A DNA stretch of 64,000 nt, taken from Roseiarcus sp036489975. Lineage in GTDB: Bacteria > Pseudomonadota > Alphaproteobacteria > Rhizobiales > Beijerinckiaceae. Numbering within the stretch: the stretch's first letter is position 1; each line of letters begins with the position of its first letter. This document shows positions 24,611 through 34,841 of the stretch, in pieces. The stretch lies in contig DASXES010000008.1 in NCBI GenBank assembly GCA_036489975.1, positions 13,738-77,737 on the forward strand. Reading direction: 5' to 3'. The notes beneath the pieces were generated by a model, which saw only the letters and a list, made by a program, of their open reading frames with translations, did not search any database and was not told the DNA's origin. The translations under genes were made by a program, and so were the position numbers.

Positions 24611-25654
24611 TCAAGCCGGGACCTTCCGCTGCATGAGTTCCGCCCGCACTCTCGGCGCAACCACAGTTCCCAAAAGCTCGATCGAGCGCAGAATCGCGTC
24701 TTGCGGCTGGCCGCCGACCGACATCTGCATGAGATAGCGATCGTGGCGAAAAACCTCGTGCTGGGCCAGGATCTTCGCGATGGCTTCGTCCGGCGTCCCG
24801 ACCATCAGATGTCCGCGGGGCCCGCGGTCCTGATCGAATTGCGCCCTCGACAGGGGCGGCCAGCCGCGCTCGCCTCCGATGCGGCTCATCACCTCCGCGT
24901 AAGGCTCGAGGAATGCCTCCGCCGCGCCCTTGCTCGTGTCGGCGAGGAAGCCGTGGCCATTGATCCCGATCCGGAGCTTGTCGGGCGCGACGCCGGCGCG
25001 GCGGCCAGCCTCGCGGTAGAACTCCGCCAGCGGTCCAAAGCGGCCGCCGCCGATGATCGCAATCGCCAGCGGCAGGCCGAGCGCGCCGGCGCGCGCGACC
25101 GATTGCGGCGTGCCGCCGGAAGCGATCCAGACCGGCAGCGGCTGTTGCAGCGCGCGTGGGAAAACGCCCTGGCGAACGAGCGGCGCGCGATGCTTGCCCT
25201 CCCACGTGACGTTCGCGTGGTCGCGAATCTTGAGCAGGAGGTCGAGCTTCTCGGCGAACAATTCGTCGTAATCGTCGAGGCTCAAGCCGAACAGCGGGAA
25301 AGACTCGATGAACGAGCCGCGCCCAGCCATGATCTCGGCCCGGCCGCCCGAGACGAGATCGAGGGTGGCGAATTGTTGATAGACGCGCACCGGGTCGTCG
25401 GACGACAGTACGGTGACGGCGCTCGTCAAGCGAATGCGACGGGTGCGCGCGGCCGCCGCGGCGAGCGCCACCGCGGGCGCCGATACCGCGTAATCCGGCC
25501 GATGATGCTCGCCAAGCCCGAACACATCGAGGCCGACGCGATCGGCCAGCTCTATCTGCTCGATGACATCGGCGAAAGCCTTGTCGACATCGATCGGCTC
25601 GCCCGTGCGCGGATCGCGCCGGGTCTCGACGAAGGTGTAGGCGCCAAACTGCAT
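24611..25654 (-). CDS. LLM class flavin-dependent oxidoreductase
   Basis: A 347-residue luciferase-like monooxygenase. Family features: FGLGEHHRPDYAVSAPAVALAAAAARTRRI (N-terminal TIM-barrel strands) and the C-terminal MVGTPDEAIAKILAQHE. These enzymes use FMNH2 from a partner reductase to oxidise varied substrates; none is specified here. Divergent from the peroxidase-related gene with a 50-base gap. Confidence 0.92.
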   Translation of the reverse strand: MQFGAYTFVETRRDPRTGEPIDVDKAFADVIEQIELADRVGLDVFGLGEHHRPDYAVSAPAVALAAAAARTRRIRLTSAVTVLSSDDPVRVYQQFATLDLVSGGRAEIMAGRGSFIESFPLFGLSLDDYDELFAEKLDLLLKIRDHANVTWEGKHRAPLVRQGVFPRALQQPLPVWIASGGTPQSVARAGALGLPLAIAIIGGGRFGPLAEFYREAGRRAGVAPDKLRIGINGHGFLADTSKGAAEAFLEPYAEVMSRIGGERGWPPLSRAQFDQDRGPRGHLMVGTPDEAIAKILAQHEVFRHDRYLMQMSVGGQPQDAILRSIELLGTVVAPRVRAELMQRKVPA

Positions 25655-25704
25655 GAGGGGCCTCGATTGCGCGCGCTTTTCCGCGCGAAAGACGCGATGT
25701 TAGC

Positions 25705-26310
25705 ATGAGCAAACAGCGAAAGTGGCCCATGACCAAACCGCCGATCAGTCGATTTCCCACGCCAGAACTTGCCGATCTTCCCGACGACATTCGCGAGCGG
25801 ATCGAGGCGGTGCAGGAGAAGTCGGGGTTCGTTCCCAATGTCTTCCTTGCGCTCGCGCGTCGGCCCGACGAGTTCCGCGCCTTCTTCGCCTATCATGACG
25901 CGCTGATGGAGAAACCCGGCGGGCTGACCAAGGCCGAGCGCGAGATGATCGTGGTCGCGACCTCGGGCGTCAACAACTGCCAATATTGCGTCGTCGCCCA
26001 TGGCGCGATCCTGCGCATCCGAGCGAAGAATCCGCTGATCGCCGATCAGGTCGCCGTCAATTATCGCAAGGCTGACCTCGCGCCGCGACACAAGGCGATG
26101 CTCGATTTCGCCGTCAAGGTCGCGGAACGCTCGCACGCGATCGACGACAAGGACTACGAGGACCTGAAGAGCCACGGCTTCTCGGACGAGGACGCCTGGG
26201 ACATCGCAGCCATCGCGGCCATGTTCGCGATGTCCAACCGGCTCGCCAATGCGTTCTCGATCAGAGCCAACGATGAATTCTATGCGATGGGCCGGGAGAG
26301 CCGGCACTGA
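25705..26310 (+). CDS. AhpD-like peroxidase-related protein (TIGR01926 type)
   Basis: A 201-residue carboxymuconolactone-decarboxylase/AhpD-fold protein. The redox motif is NNCQYCVVAHGAILR (CxxC followed by His), as in alkylhydroperoxidase D. The N-terminal segment LPDDIRERIEAVQEKSGFVPNV is typical of the peroxidase-related subgroup. Alternative start at 25729 (MTKPPISRF). Probably removes organic peroxides; physiological reductant unknown. Confidence 0.88.
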   Translation: MSKQRKWPMTKPPISRFPTPELADLPDDIRERIEAVQEKSGFVPNVFLALARRPDEFRAFFAYHDALMEKPGGLTKAEREMIVVATSGVNNCQYCVVAHGAILRIRAKNPLIADQVAVNYRKADLAPRHKAMLDFAVKVAERSHAIDDKDYEDLKSHGFSDEDAWDIAAIAAMFAMSNRLANAFSIRANDEFYAMGRESRH

Positions 26311-26349
26311 CAAGGCGGCCGCGCGCGCTCCGCGCGACCGCCGCGCTCT

Positions 26350-27507
26350 TCATATCGCCTTGTAAACCGCGGTCTCGAACGCCTGGAACGTCGGAACGGA
26401 CTTCACGTCGAAGAACGGCAGGATTTGCGTTGCATAGACGCCCGCCACGCCTTTCGCCGGGTCGATCCAATAATAGGAATTGGCGAGGCCGGCCCAGGCG
26501 AGCGAGCCGGCCGAGCGGCCGGTCGCCAAAGGCTCCGGATTGATGAGGAACGAAAGCCCCCATTGCATGCCCTCGATGAAGTCGACGTCGTTCGAGATCG
26601 GCGGTTGCGCGGTCTTCAGCGGGCGAACGCGCACGTCCCCCGCGGCGTTCTGGCTCATGAGCCTGACAGTTTCGGGCTTGAGAATCTGCGCGCCGTTGAA
26701 CGTTCCGTCATGCAGGAAAACCTGCGCGAACTTGAGATAGTCGCCGACCGTGCCGTAGAGCCCGCCGCCGCCCATCTCGAACTCCGGTTCTTGCGGGATT
26801 TCGGTGTCGGTGGCGACGAATCCATCCGGCGTGCGCGCATGGATCTTGGCGAGCCGCTTGCGCTGCTCGTCACCGATTTTGAACCCGGTGTCCTTCATGC
26901 CGAGCGGATCGAAGATATTCTCCTTCATGTAGCGGCCGAGCTTCTGGCCCGTCACTGTCTCCACCGCCCTGCCGGCGAAGTCGATGCCGACGCCATAGTC
27001 CCATTTCCCGCCGGGGTCGAAGAGCAAAGGAACGGTAAGCGCGGCGTTGGCGCAGGAGATGATCGGCGGCGTTCCCGTTTTCTCCAGATAGCGTGTGATG
27101 TCTGCGCTCCAGAAGTCGTAGGAGCAGCCTGAGGTATGGGTAAGGAGATGGCGCAGGGTGATGTCGCCGCGGGCGGGGCGTGTCTTCGGATTGCCGTCGG
27201 AATCGAAGCCTTCGAGCACCATCGGATTTGCGAGTTCGGGCAGCACCGTCTTGATCGGCGCGTCCAGCGACAGCTTGCCCCGTTCGACTTGCTGCATCGC
27301 GCAGGCGCCGGTGATCGCCTTGGTCATGGAGGCGATCCAGACCACCGTGTCCGCCGTCATCGGCTCGCCCGAGGGGAGCGCGCGCTTGCCGTAGCCGCCT
27401 TCGAAAATCAGGCCGTCCCGCGTCGCGGCTGCGGCGGCGACGCCGGGCACGGCGCCCGAATCTGCGGCCTCTTTCAGCACAGCCGCAATATGGCTCGTGT
27501 TCGGCAT
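26350..27507 (-). CDS. Serine hydrolase, class C beta-lactamase/esterase family
   Basis: A 385-residue protein starting at 27507 with GGGAGGA just upstream; the open frame extends further to 27594 but without support. The SxxK catalytic motif is IASMTKAITG near residue 70, and HTSGCSYDFW and WDYGVGIDFAG mark the second Tyr motif region. No signal peptide, so a cytoplasmic EstB-like esterase is more likely than a true beta-lactamase. Same strand as the amidase upstream, about 110 bases apart. Confidence 0.88.
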   Translation of the reverse strand: MPNTSHIAAVLKEAADSGAVPGVAAAAATRDGLIFEGGYGKRALPSGEPMTADTVVWIASMTKAITGACAMQQVERGKLSLDAPIKTVLPELANPMVLEGFDSDGNPKTRPARGDITLRHLLTHTSGCSYDFWSADITRYLEKTGTPPIISCANAALTVPLLFDPGGKWDYGVGIDFAGRAVETVTGQKLGRYMKENIFDPLGMKDTGFKIGDEQRKRLAKIHARTPDGFVATDTEIPQEPEFEMGGGGLYGTVGDYLKFAQVFLHDGTFNGAQILKPETVRLMSQNAAGDVRVRPLKTAQPPISNDVDFIEGMQWGLSFLINPEPLATGRSAGSLAWAGLANSYYWIDPAKGVAGVYATQILPFFDVKSVPTFQAFETAVYKAI

Positions 27508-27615
27508 GAGCGTTCCTCCCATTCTGCTTGGCCGGCTTTGCAGCCAGCTCCGGGGAACGATTCTGTCGGCTTTCGTCGCCCGGCGCAACCGCACGGCGCA
27601 GGGCGCGCGCTCGCC

Positions 27616-28974
27616 TCAGCGCGAAAGCGCCGTCTCCATGCTGAGTCCGATCGACAGGAGGCGGTCATCGTCACCGCCAGGCGCCAGGAACTGGACCCCG
27701 GTCGGTAAACCCTCGGCGTCGGCTCCAGAAGGCAGCGCGAGGCCGCACATGCGAAATAGATTGCCGAGAAAAGTATAATGGATGGCGCGCAAATTCGTAA
27801 CGCGGAACAGTTCCTCGTCGCCTTCGAGCGGGCCAATGGCGGGCGCCGTCATGGGCGTTGCCGGCAACACCAGCAAGGCTCCCTTCAGATCGTCGGCCAG
27901 GGCGGCGATGAGATCGTCACGGCCGCGCTGCAAACTGATGACGTCATGACCGCTGACCCGGCCGCCCAGGGCGCGCTTCACCACGCGGCGATCCATGCGC
28001 TCAGCGTCAGCGGAATCGAAAATCGCGCGGTGTTCGGCATAGGCCTCGATCGCAACGAACGAACCATATTGCGCCGAGAGCGCGCGCATGGCGGCAATCT
28101 GGGGGATCGGCCTCGACGTGACTTTCGCGCCCGCCGCCGCGAGGCGCTTCAGGGTCGTTGCGAGATTGGCCGCGACCGCGGGCTCGGCGTCGTCGATCCC
28201 CGTCTTGTCCGGCACGACGAATTCCGCCGCGCTGAGATTGATCGGGCGGACGGACGTCGCCTTTTGCCCGCGCAGCGCCATGTCGATCAGCACGCAATCC
28301 TCGACCGTGTGCGCCATCGGACCGATCGTGTCGAGCGTCCGCGAGAGCGGAAACACGCCCTGCTTGTCGATTCGCCCCTCGCTGGTCTTGAACCCGGCAA
28401 TGCCGCAGAAGCTTGCCGGCGCGCGGATCGAGCCGCCCGTGTCGCTGCCAATGGCGCAAGGCGCAAGGCCGCCCGAAACCGCGACCGCCGCGCCCGACGA
28501 GGATCCTCCGGCGATGCGAGGCGTCTTTGGATCACGCGGATTTCTCGGCGTGCCGAAAAGCGGATTGAGGCCAAGGGCGGAGAAAGCGAATTCCGACAGA
28601 TTGGTCTTGCCCAGAGCCACCATGCCGGCCGCGGCGAGGTTTGCGACAATCGGCGCGTCTTTGTCTTTCGGCGCCGACCCGGCGAACAGCGCCGACCCTG
28701 CGGTCGTGCGTTCGCCGCCCATGTCGACGAGGTCCTTCCAGGCGACGGGAACGCCGTCGAGCGGGCCCGCCGCGCGTCCCTCGCGATGACGCTTGCGGCT
28801 CGCTTCCGCTTCCTCGAGCGCGCGCTTGCGGGTGACGAGAATGAACGAGGGATTGTCGCGGTCGCGCTCGATGCGATCAAGGAAGAATTCCGCAACCTCG
28901 ACCGGGTCGAGGCTTCCCGCCGCGACGAGCCGCCCGATTTCAGCGGCGGACTGCTTTTCCAAATTGTCGATCAT
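27616..28974 (-). CDS. Amidase (amidase signature family)
   Basis: A 452-residue amidase. The catalytic Ser-cisSer-Lys triad is readable: Lys in GVPVAWKDLVDMGG, then GGSSSGAAVAVSGG and GSDTGGSIRAPASF. ATG at 28974 fits the family N-terminus (IDNLEKQSAAEIGRLV); the longer frame to 29184 is unsupported. Substrate unknown. It lies between the oxoprolinase-like fusion and the serine hydrolase on the same strand, suggesting a set for amide or cyclic-amide use. Confidence 0.92.
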   Translation of the reverse strand: MIDNLEKQSAAEIGRLVAAGSLDPVEVAEFFLDRIERDRDNPSFILVTRKRALEEAEASRKRHREGRAAGPLDGVPVAWKDLVDMGGERTTAGSALFAGSAPKDKDAPIVANLAAAGMVALGKTNLSEFAFSALGLNPLFGTPRNPRDPKTPRIAGGSSSGAAVAVSGGLAPCAIGSDTGGSIRAPASFCGIAGFKTSEGRIDKQGVFPLSRTLDTIGPMAHTVEDCVLIDMALRGQKATSVRPINLSAAEFVVPDKTGIDDAEPAVAANLATTLKRLAAAGAKVTSRPIPQIAAMRALSAQYGSFVAIEAYAEHRAIFDSADAERMDRRVVKRALGGRVSGHDVISLQRGRDDLIAALADDLKGALLVLPATPMTAPAIGPLEGDEELFRVTNLRAIHYTFLGNLFRMCGLALPSGADAEGLPTGVQFLAPGGDDDRLLSIGLSMETALSR

Positions 28975-29077
28975 GACGCACTGAGTCTCCCTCGCCCGCG
29001 ATGGTAGCGCTATTGTTCGTTCCGGCAAATGCCGCGCTACATAGAGGAGAGAAGCGGGCGGCCGGCGCTCCCTGCGG

Positions 29078-32000
29078 TCACGCCTTTCCCCACCCGCCCC
29101 CGGTCGGCGTGACAATTTCGATCGCTTCACCCGCTTCGACTCTGATCTCGGCGCATCCTGGCAGGATCTCGACGCGTCCGTCATTGCGGCGGACCGAGTT
29201 CATGCCGAGTTCGCCCTCGGTTCCGCCCATCATGCCCAAATTGGGAACGGCGCGATGGCCGCTCAAGATCGCCGCGCTCATCGGCTTGAGAAAGCGGACG
29301 CGCCTCAGCGCGCCATCGCCCGCGCGCCACCGGCCTTTTCCCCCGGAGCCGCGGCGGATGTGGAAATCCTCGAGCACCACAGGAAAGCGGCTCTCGAGCA
29401 CCTCCGGGTCGGTGAGACGCGAATTGGTCATGTGCGTGTGAACGGCGCTCGCCCCGTCAAAGCCCGGACCTGCGGGCGCGCCCGAGCAGATGGTCTCGTA
29501 ATATTGATAAGTGTCATCGCCGAAGGTGAAATTGTTCATCGTCCCCTGCGCTGAGCCCAGCGCGCCAAGCGCGGCGAACAGCGTGTCGGTCACGGCCTGC
29601 GACACCTCGACATTGCCCGCCACCACCGCGGCCGGATATCTGGGCGACAGCATCGAGCCTTCCGGCACGATGATGCGGATCGGCCTCAGGCAGCCGGCGT
29701 TCATCGGGATGTCGTCGTCGACCATCACCCGAAACACATAGAGCACCGCGGCGCGCGTCACTGGCTCCGGCGCGTTGAAGTTCGTCGCCTGCTGCGGCGA
29801 CGTGCCGGTGAAGTCGACCGTCGCCTCGCGTTTGGCCTTATCGACGCTGATCCTGACCTTGATGACCGCGCCCTGATCGGAGACGCTCTCCGCCTCGCCG
29901 TCGGCGAGCCTGTCGAGCACGCGGCGCACGCTTTCGTCGGCGTTGTCCTGAACGTGGCCCATATAGGCCTCGACGGTGTCAAGCGAGAACGCCTCGACCA
30001 TGCGCCTGAGTTCCCGCACGCCCTTTTCGTTAGCGGCGATCTGCGCCTTGAGGTCGTTGACATTCTGCAGCGGATTGCGCGCCGGATAGGGGCCGCTCTT
30101 CAAGAGCGCATAGAGTTCGCGTTCGCGAAAACGGCCGCGCTCGACCAGCAGAAAATTGTCGATATAGATCCCCTCCTCGACGATCGACGTCGCGAGCGGC
30201 GACATCGAGCCCGGCGCCGTTCCGCCGATATCGGCGTGATGGCCGCGAGACGCGGTCCAGAACAGGATCGATTCGCCGCGCTCGTCGAAGACGGGCGTGC
30301 AGACAGTGATGTCGGGCAGATGCGTGCCGCCGTTGTAGGGCGCGTTGAGCGCGAACACATCGCCCGGGCGAATGCGTCCCTGATTATCGTGGATGATCGT
30401 CTCGACCGAACGGTCCATTGAGCCGAGATGCACGGGCATGTGCGGCGCATTGGCGATCAGGCGCCCCTCGCGGTCGAACAGAGCGCAGGAAAAGTCGAGC
30501 CGCTCCTTGATGTTGACCGAATAGGCGGTGTTCTGCAGCGTCACCCCCATCTGCTCCGCGATCGACATGAAGAGATGGTTGAAGATCTCGAGCATGACCG
30601 GGTCGGCTTTGGCGCCGACCGCCTCGCGCTTGGCCATGGCCTCGACGCGGGACATGAGCACATGATTTTTCTCCGTCACGGCGGCGCGCCAGCCCTGCTC
30701 GACGACGATCGTCTGATGCGGCTCGATGATCAGCGCCGGCCCATCGACCATCGCGCCGGCGCCAAGCGCTTCGCGCAAAAAGACATTCGCATTTCGCCAG
30801 CCCCCATGCGAAAAGAAGCGCGTCGCGCGGGCGGGAACCGGCGGCGCGGGCGGCTCCGACCGGTGGGTCCGCTCGGCGAGCCGAGCCGCGCCGCCGACCG
30901 CTTCGGCCGACACCGCCTCGATGACGATGGCTTTTGCGCGATCGACGAAGCCGAAGCGGCTTTTGTGCGCGCTCTCAAACGCGCGCCGCATCGCCGCCGG
31001 GGTCGACAGCGGAACCTCGATGGTCGTGTCGGAGCCCCCATAGCGCAATTGCGCCCGGCGATAGACCTTGATCCTCTCCCGCGCGACCCCTTGGCCCTGG
31101 ACCTCGGCGACCGCCGCATCGGCGAGTTCTTCCGCGACGGCCTTGACGCGGAGAAGCGCGTCGATGCGAAGAGGCTCATCGACTCCTTGCGCACGCTGCG
31201 CGGCGATATCGGCGAGCCCCATGCCATAGGCCGAGAGCAGCGATGAGAACGGATGGATGAGCACGGTCGAGATCGCCAGCGCGTCGGCGACGTCGCAGGC
31301 ATGCTGCCCGCCCGCGCCGCCGAAGCAATTGAGCGCATAGCGTGTCACGTCATAGCCGCGCGCCACCGAAATCGTCTTGATCGCCTCGGCCATCTTCGCA
31401 ACGGCGATGGCGAGAAAACCGTCGGCGACCGCCTCCGGCTCCCGCCCGTCGCCGATTTCGCGCGCGAGTGTCGCGAAGCGCTCGCGCACGATCGTGTCGT
31501 CGAGCGCCTCATCGCTGTCAGGGCCAAACACTTTTGGGAACAGATCCGGGATGAGCTTGCTGGTCATCAGGTTGGCGTCGGTGACGGTGAGCGGACCGCC
31601 GCGGCGATAAGCCGCGGGACCTGGATCGGCGCCGGCTGAAGCCGGGCCGACGCGAAAGCGCGCGCCGTCGAAGGAGAGGATCGAGCCGCCGCCCGCGGCG
31701 ACGGTATGGATCTTCATCATCGGCGCGCGCATCCGCACGCCCGCGACCTCGGTCTCGAAGGCGCGCTCGAATTCCCCATCGAAATGAGCGACATCGGTCG
31801 AGGTGCCGCCCATGTCGAAGCCAATGACGCGCTTGAACCCGGCGCTCGCGCCAATGCGCGCCATCGCCACCACGCCCCCGGCTGGGCCCGACAGGATCGC
31901 GTCCTTGCCGGCGAACAGCGCCGCGGAGGTCAGTCCCCCCGACGACATCATGAACATGACACGCGCCCCAGTCCGTTCGACGTCGAGATCGCGCGACACC

Positions 32001-32704
32001 TGGCCGACATAGCGCTTGAGAATCGGCGAGAGGTAAGCGTCGACCACCGTCGTGTCGCCGCGCGACACGAGCTTGATGAGCGCGGAGGCGGCATGGCTTT
32101 CCGATACTTGTCCGAAGCCGACCGCGCGCGCTATCGCGCCGACCGCGCGCTCATTCGCCGGAAAGCGCCACGCGTGCATGAACACGATCGCGACCGAATC
32201 GTAGCCTTGCGCTCGCGCTTGCGTGAGCGCGGCGCGCACGCGCTCGAGGTCCGGCGTCGCCTCGACCGTGCCGTCCGCGAGCACGCGCTCGTCGACCTCG
32301 ACGACGCCTGAATAGAGCTGCTCCGGCTTTACGATGTCGCGCGCGAATATGCGCGGACGCGCCTGATAGCTGATCTCGAGCGCGTCGCGAAAGCCGCGCG
32401 TGGTCATGAGCAGCGTGCGCTCGCCGCGCCGTTCGAGCAGCGCATTCGTAGCGACAGTCGTTCCCATCTTGACGGCCCCAATCGCGCCGGCCGGGATCGG
32501 CGCGCCCGAAGCGAGGGCAAGAAGACGGCGGATCGCCTCGACCGCGGCGTCCGTATAAGCCGGGCTCTCCGAGAGAAGCTTCATCGGATGCAGCCGTCCG
32601 CGCGGGTCGCGGCCGATGACGTCGGTGAACGTGCCGCCGCGATCGATCCAGAAGTCCCAGCCGCCCGCCGCTTTATCCGTGGAAGAGCCGCGCTTCGCGT
32701 TCAC
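29078..32704 (-). CDS. Hydantoinase/5-oxoprolinase (HyuA-HyuB fusion)
   Basis: A 1208-residue protein in which the HyuA half (about 1-680; FWIDRGGTFTDVIG at the start, FDMGGTSTDVAHFDG at about 295) is fused to the HyuB half (about 700-1200; NIKERLDFSCALFD, FALNAPYNGGTHLPD). This is the single-chain architecture of ATP-dependent 5-oxoprolinase, which opens 5-oxo-L-proline to glutamate; separate hyuA/hyuB encode hydantoinases. Start is GTG at 32704. Amidase follows after about 100 bases. Confidence 0.92.
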   Translation of the reverse strand: MNAKRGSSTDKAAGGWDFWIDRGGTFTDVIGRDPRGRLHPMKLLSESPAYTDAAVEAIRRLLALASGAPIPAGAIGAVKMGTTVATNALLERRGERTLLMTTRGFRDALEISYQARPRIFARDIVKPEQLYSGVVEVDERVLADGTVEATPDLERVRAALTQARAQGYDSVAIVFMHAWRFPANERAVGAIARAVGFGQVSESHAASALIKLVSRGDTTVVDAYLSPILKRYVGQVSRDLDVERTGARVMFMMSSGGLTSAALFAGKDAILSGPAGGVVAMARIGASAGFKRVIGFDMGGTSTDVAHFDGEFERAFETEVAGVRMRAPMMKIHTVAAGGGSILSFDGARFRVGPASAGADPGPAAYRRGGPLTVTDANLMTSKLIPDLFPKVFGPDSDEALDDTIVRERFATLAREIGDGREPEAVADGFLAIAVAKMAEAIKTISVARGYDVTRYALNCFGGAGGQHACDVADALAISTVLIHPFSSLLSAYGMGLADIAAQRAQGVDEPLRIDALLRVKAVAEELADAAVAEVQGQGVARERIKVYRRAQLRYGGSDTTIEVPLSTPAAMRRAFESAHKSRFGFVDRAKAIVIEAVSAEAVGGAARLAERTHRSEPPAPPVPARATRFFSHGGWRNANVFLREALGAGAMVDGPALIIEPHQTIVVEQGWRAAVTEKNHVLMSRVEAMAKREAVGAKADPVMLEIFNHLFMSIAEQMGVTLQNTAYSVNIKERLDFSCALFDREGRLIANAPHMPVHLGSMDRSVETIIHDNQGRIRPGDVFALNAPYNGGTHLPDITVCTPVFDERGESILFWTASRGHHADIGGTAPGSMSPLATSIVEEGIYIDNFLLVERGRFRERELYALLKSGPYPARNPLQNVNDLKAQIAANEKGVRELRRMVEAFSLDTVEAYMGHVQDNADESVRRVLDRLADGEAESVSDQGAVIKVRISVDKAKREATVDFTGTSPQQATNFNAPEPVTRAAVLYVFRVMVDDDIPMNAGCLRPIRIIVPEGSMLSPRYPAAVVAGNVEVSQAVTDTLFAALGALGSAQGTMNNFTFGDDTYQYYETICSGAPAGPGFDGASAVHTHMTNSRLTDPEVLESRFPVVLEDFHIRRGSGGKGRWRAGDGALRRVRFLKPMSAAILSGHRAVPNLGMMGGTEGELGMNSVRRNDGRVEILPGCAEIRVEAGEAIEIVTPTGGGWGKA

Positions 32705-32799
32705 GTTTGATTGATCTCCCGCGTTGCGCCGCGACTTTGCAGCGACCCTGCGAATGGTCTTATCATCGAGGCAATCCAGAAAACGAGAGGATCCAGGTC

Positions 32800-33780
32800 A
32801 TGGAAACCGTCAAGTTTGGCAAAACCGGCATGCAGGTGTCGAAGCTCTGCCTCGGCTGCATGACCTACGGCTCGACGAAATGGCGCGACTGGGTGCTGGA
32901 GGAAGAGGCCTCGCGCCCGTTCATCCGCGAGGCGCTGGAGAAAGGCATCAACTTTTTCGACACGGCGGATGTCTATTCGCAAGGCGCGAGCGAGGAAATC
33001 GTCGGCCGCGCGTTGAAAGAATACGCCAAGCGGCCGGAGGTGGTGATCGCAACCAAGGTGCATGGGGCGATGGGGCCGGGCGCCAACGCCAAGGGCCTGT
33101 CGCGCAAGCACATCATGGAGGCGATCGACGCGTCCCTCAGGCGCCTCGGCACGGATTATGTCGATCTCTACCAGATCCACCGCTTCGATCCCCTGACCCC
33201 GATGGAGGAAACTCTCGAAGCGCTGAACGACGTCGTGCGCGCCGGCAAGGCGATCTATATCGGCGCTTCGTCGATGTACGGATGGCAGTTCGCGCGCATG
33301 CTGGACATCGCCCGCGCCAAGGGACACGCTGAGTTCGTGTCGATGCAGAACTATTACAACCTGGTCTATCGCGAGGAAGAGCGCGAGATGATGCCCTTGT
33401 GCGCGAACGACGGCATCGCCGTCATTCCCTGGTCGCCGATGGCGCGCGGCTATCTCGCGGGTTCCGGCGTCGGCGCCGAGGCTTCGACGGTTCGCGGCCG
33501 CACCGATCCGTTCAGCGTCACTCTGGGGCTTGGCTCGCGGCAGGACGAGGCGATCCGCAAGCGTGTGATCGAGACGGCGGAAAAGCTCAGCACGAAGCCG
33601 GCGGTCGTCGCGCTCGCCTGGGTGCTGTCGAAGCCGTTCGTCACCGCGCCGATCATCGGCGCCTCGAAGCCCCACCACCTCGCCGACGCGGTTGCGGCGA
33701 CCGAGCTCAAGCTCGACGCGCGCACCATCGCCAAGCTCGAGGAGCCCTATCACTGCAAGCCGGTGGCGGGCCACGCGTAG
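32800..33780 (+). CDS. Aldo/keto reductase
   Basis: A 326-residue (alpha/beta)8 NADPH-dependent reductase. Catalytic Asp and Tyr in FFDTADVYSQGASE, Lys in VIATKVHGAM, His in DLYQIHRFDP. Closest to the YajO/AKR11-like group by its KFGKTGMQVSKLCLGCM N-terminus. Divergent from the oxoprolinase gene with a 95-base shared promoter region. Substrate not inferable. Confidence 0.93.
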   Translation: METVKFGKTGMQVSKLCLGCMTYGSTKWRDWVLEEEASRPFIREALEKGINFFDTADVYSQGASEEIVGRALKEYAKRPEVVIATKVHGAMGPGANAKGLSRKHIMEAIDASLRRLGTDYVDLYQIHRFDPLTPMEETLEALNDVVRAGKAIYIGASSMYGWQFARMLDIARAKGHAEFVSMQNYYNLVYREEEREMMPLCANDGIAVIPWSPMARGYLAGSGVGAEASTVRGRTDPFSVTLGLGSRQDEAIRKRVIETAEKLSTKPAVVALAWVLSKPFVTAPIIGASKPHHLADAVAATELKLDARTIAKLEEPYHCKPVAGHA

Positions 33781-33847
33781 CGAACGGCTGCGCGCGCACT
33801 TAAGTAAGGGATGCGGGCGAACGCTCGAACCCTTCGAGGAGCAGATC

Positions 33848-34210
33848 ATGACACAAGCAGGAACCAAAGACCATCCGATCACGATCGAGCCGATCCATGA
33901 GCGCGTGCGCGTGAATTGGCATGGGCGCACGATCGGCGACAGCAAGGCCGCGTTGGAGCTGCGCGAGGCGAACTATCCCCCGGTCGTCTACGTGCCCCGC
34001 GCCGACATGGACATGAGCGCGCTCGAACGCACGGCGCGCGTCACGACCTGTCCCTACAAGGGCGAGGCGAATTACTTCTCGATCACCGACGGCAAGGCGC
34101 GCGACGACAACGCCGTGTGGACTTACGAGCTGCCGAAAACGGGGGTCGGTGAGATCGGGTCCCACCTCGCTTTTTATGCCGACAAAGTCGAGATCACGCG
34201 CGGCGAATGA
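33848..34210 (+). CDS. DUF427 family protein
   Basis: A 120-residue protein of the DUF427 family: NWHGRTIGDSKAALELREANYPPVVYVPRAD, then TTCPYKGEANYFSI and VWTYELPKTGVGEIGSHLAFY. Compact beta-rich fold, biochemical role unknown. ATG at 33848 with GAGGAGCAG upstream. Follows the aldo/keto reductase by 67 bases. Confidence 0.88.
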   Translation: MTQAGTKDHPITIEPIHERVRVNWHGRTIGDSKAALELREANYPPVVYVPRADMDMSALERTARVTTCPYKGEANYFSITDGKARDDNAVWTYELPKTGVGEIGSHLAFYADKVEITRGE

Positions 34211-34360
34211 GGCTCCGCCCGGGCTGAGTTCATCTCAGCCGGCGCGATTGATACGAGTCACCTACCGGTCGTCGCGGAAGGCGAACGAACCGTCGCTGTG
34301 CATTGCGCCCGCCTTACTGTAGACAGGGCCCCGACTCGGTTGGGATAGGGAATAACAACA

Positions 34361-34741
34361 ATGCTGTTCGATGGCGGATTTACGTTTGGCAATTTCATCG
34401 CCGACGCCTTCACCATATTCATGTTCATACTGTGGTTCTGGCTGCTGATCGTCGCATCGGGCGATCTGTTCCGCCGGCACGACGTGTCCGGTCTGGTTAA
34501 AGTGCTCTGGGTGATCGCCTTCATCCTGTTCTCTTACCTTGGCGTCTTCGCCTATCTACTCACCCAGGGGCGCGGCATGGCGGAGCGCAACAAGGCGCAA
34601 GCCAGCGAGGCGAGGGATGAGTTGCGCCATATCGTCGGCTTCAGCGTCGCCGACGAAATCACCAAGCTCGACAGGCTGAAGGCGGCGGGGTCGATCACCG
34701 AGCAGGAATACGGACGCCTGCGGACCAAGCTGGTCCAATAA
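34361..34741 (+). CDS. SHOCT-domain membrane protein
   Basis: A 126-residue protein with two TM segments (about 14-34, FTIFMFILWFWLLIVASGDL; 47-68, LWVIAFILFSYLGVFAYLL), resembling a phospholipase D N-terminal-like membrane anchor, and a C-terminal SHOCT motif (EITKLDRLKAAGSITEQEYGRL). SHOCT domains are short oligomerisation helices. Function unknown. The 150-base gap upstream holds nothing recognised. Confidence 0.75.
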   Translation: MLFDGGFTFGNFIADAFTIFMFILWFWLLIVASGDLFRRHDVSGLVKVLWVIAFILFSYLGVFAYLLTQGRGMAERNKAQASEARDELRHIVGFSVADEITKLDRLKAAGSITEQEYGRLRTKLVQ

Positions 34742-34841
34742 GGGCTCCGGCGCGGGGGCTCGCTCCGCGCCGATGGACGATCCCTTCGAACGAACGACCC
34801 GCATATTCAAGACGGCTCGTGGAAGGCCAGGGAGGCGCGCG

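Noticed and set aside
29255..32311. Several 100-270 aa plus-strand ORFs opposite the oxoprolinase fusion
   Set aside because: Typical antisense shadows in GC-rich DNA (Arg, Asp, His and Gly rich); the minus-strand gene has intact motifs over its full length.
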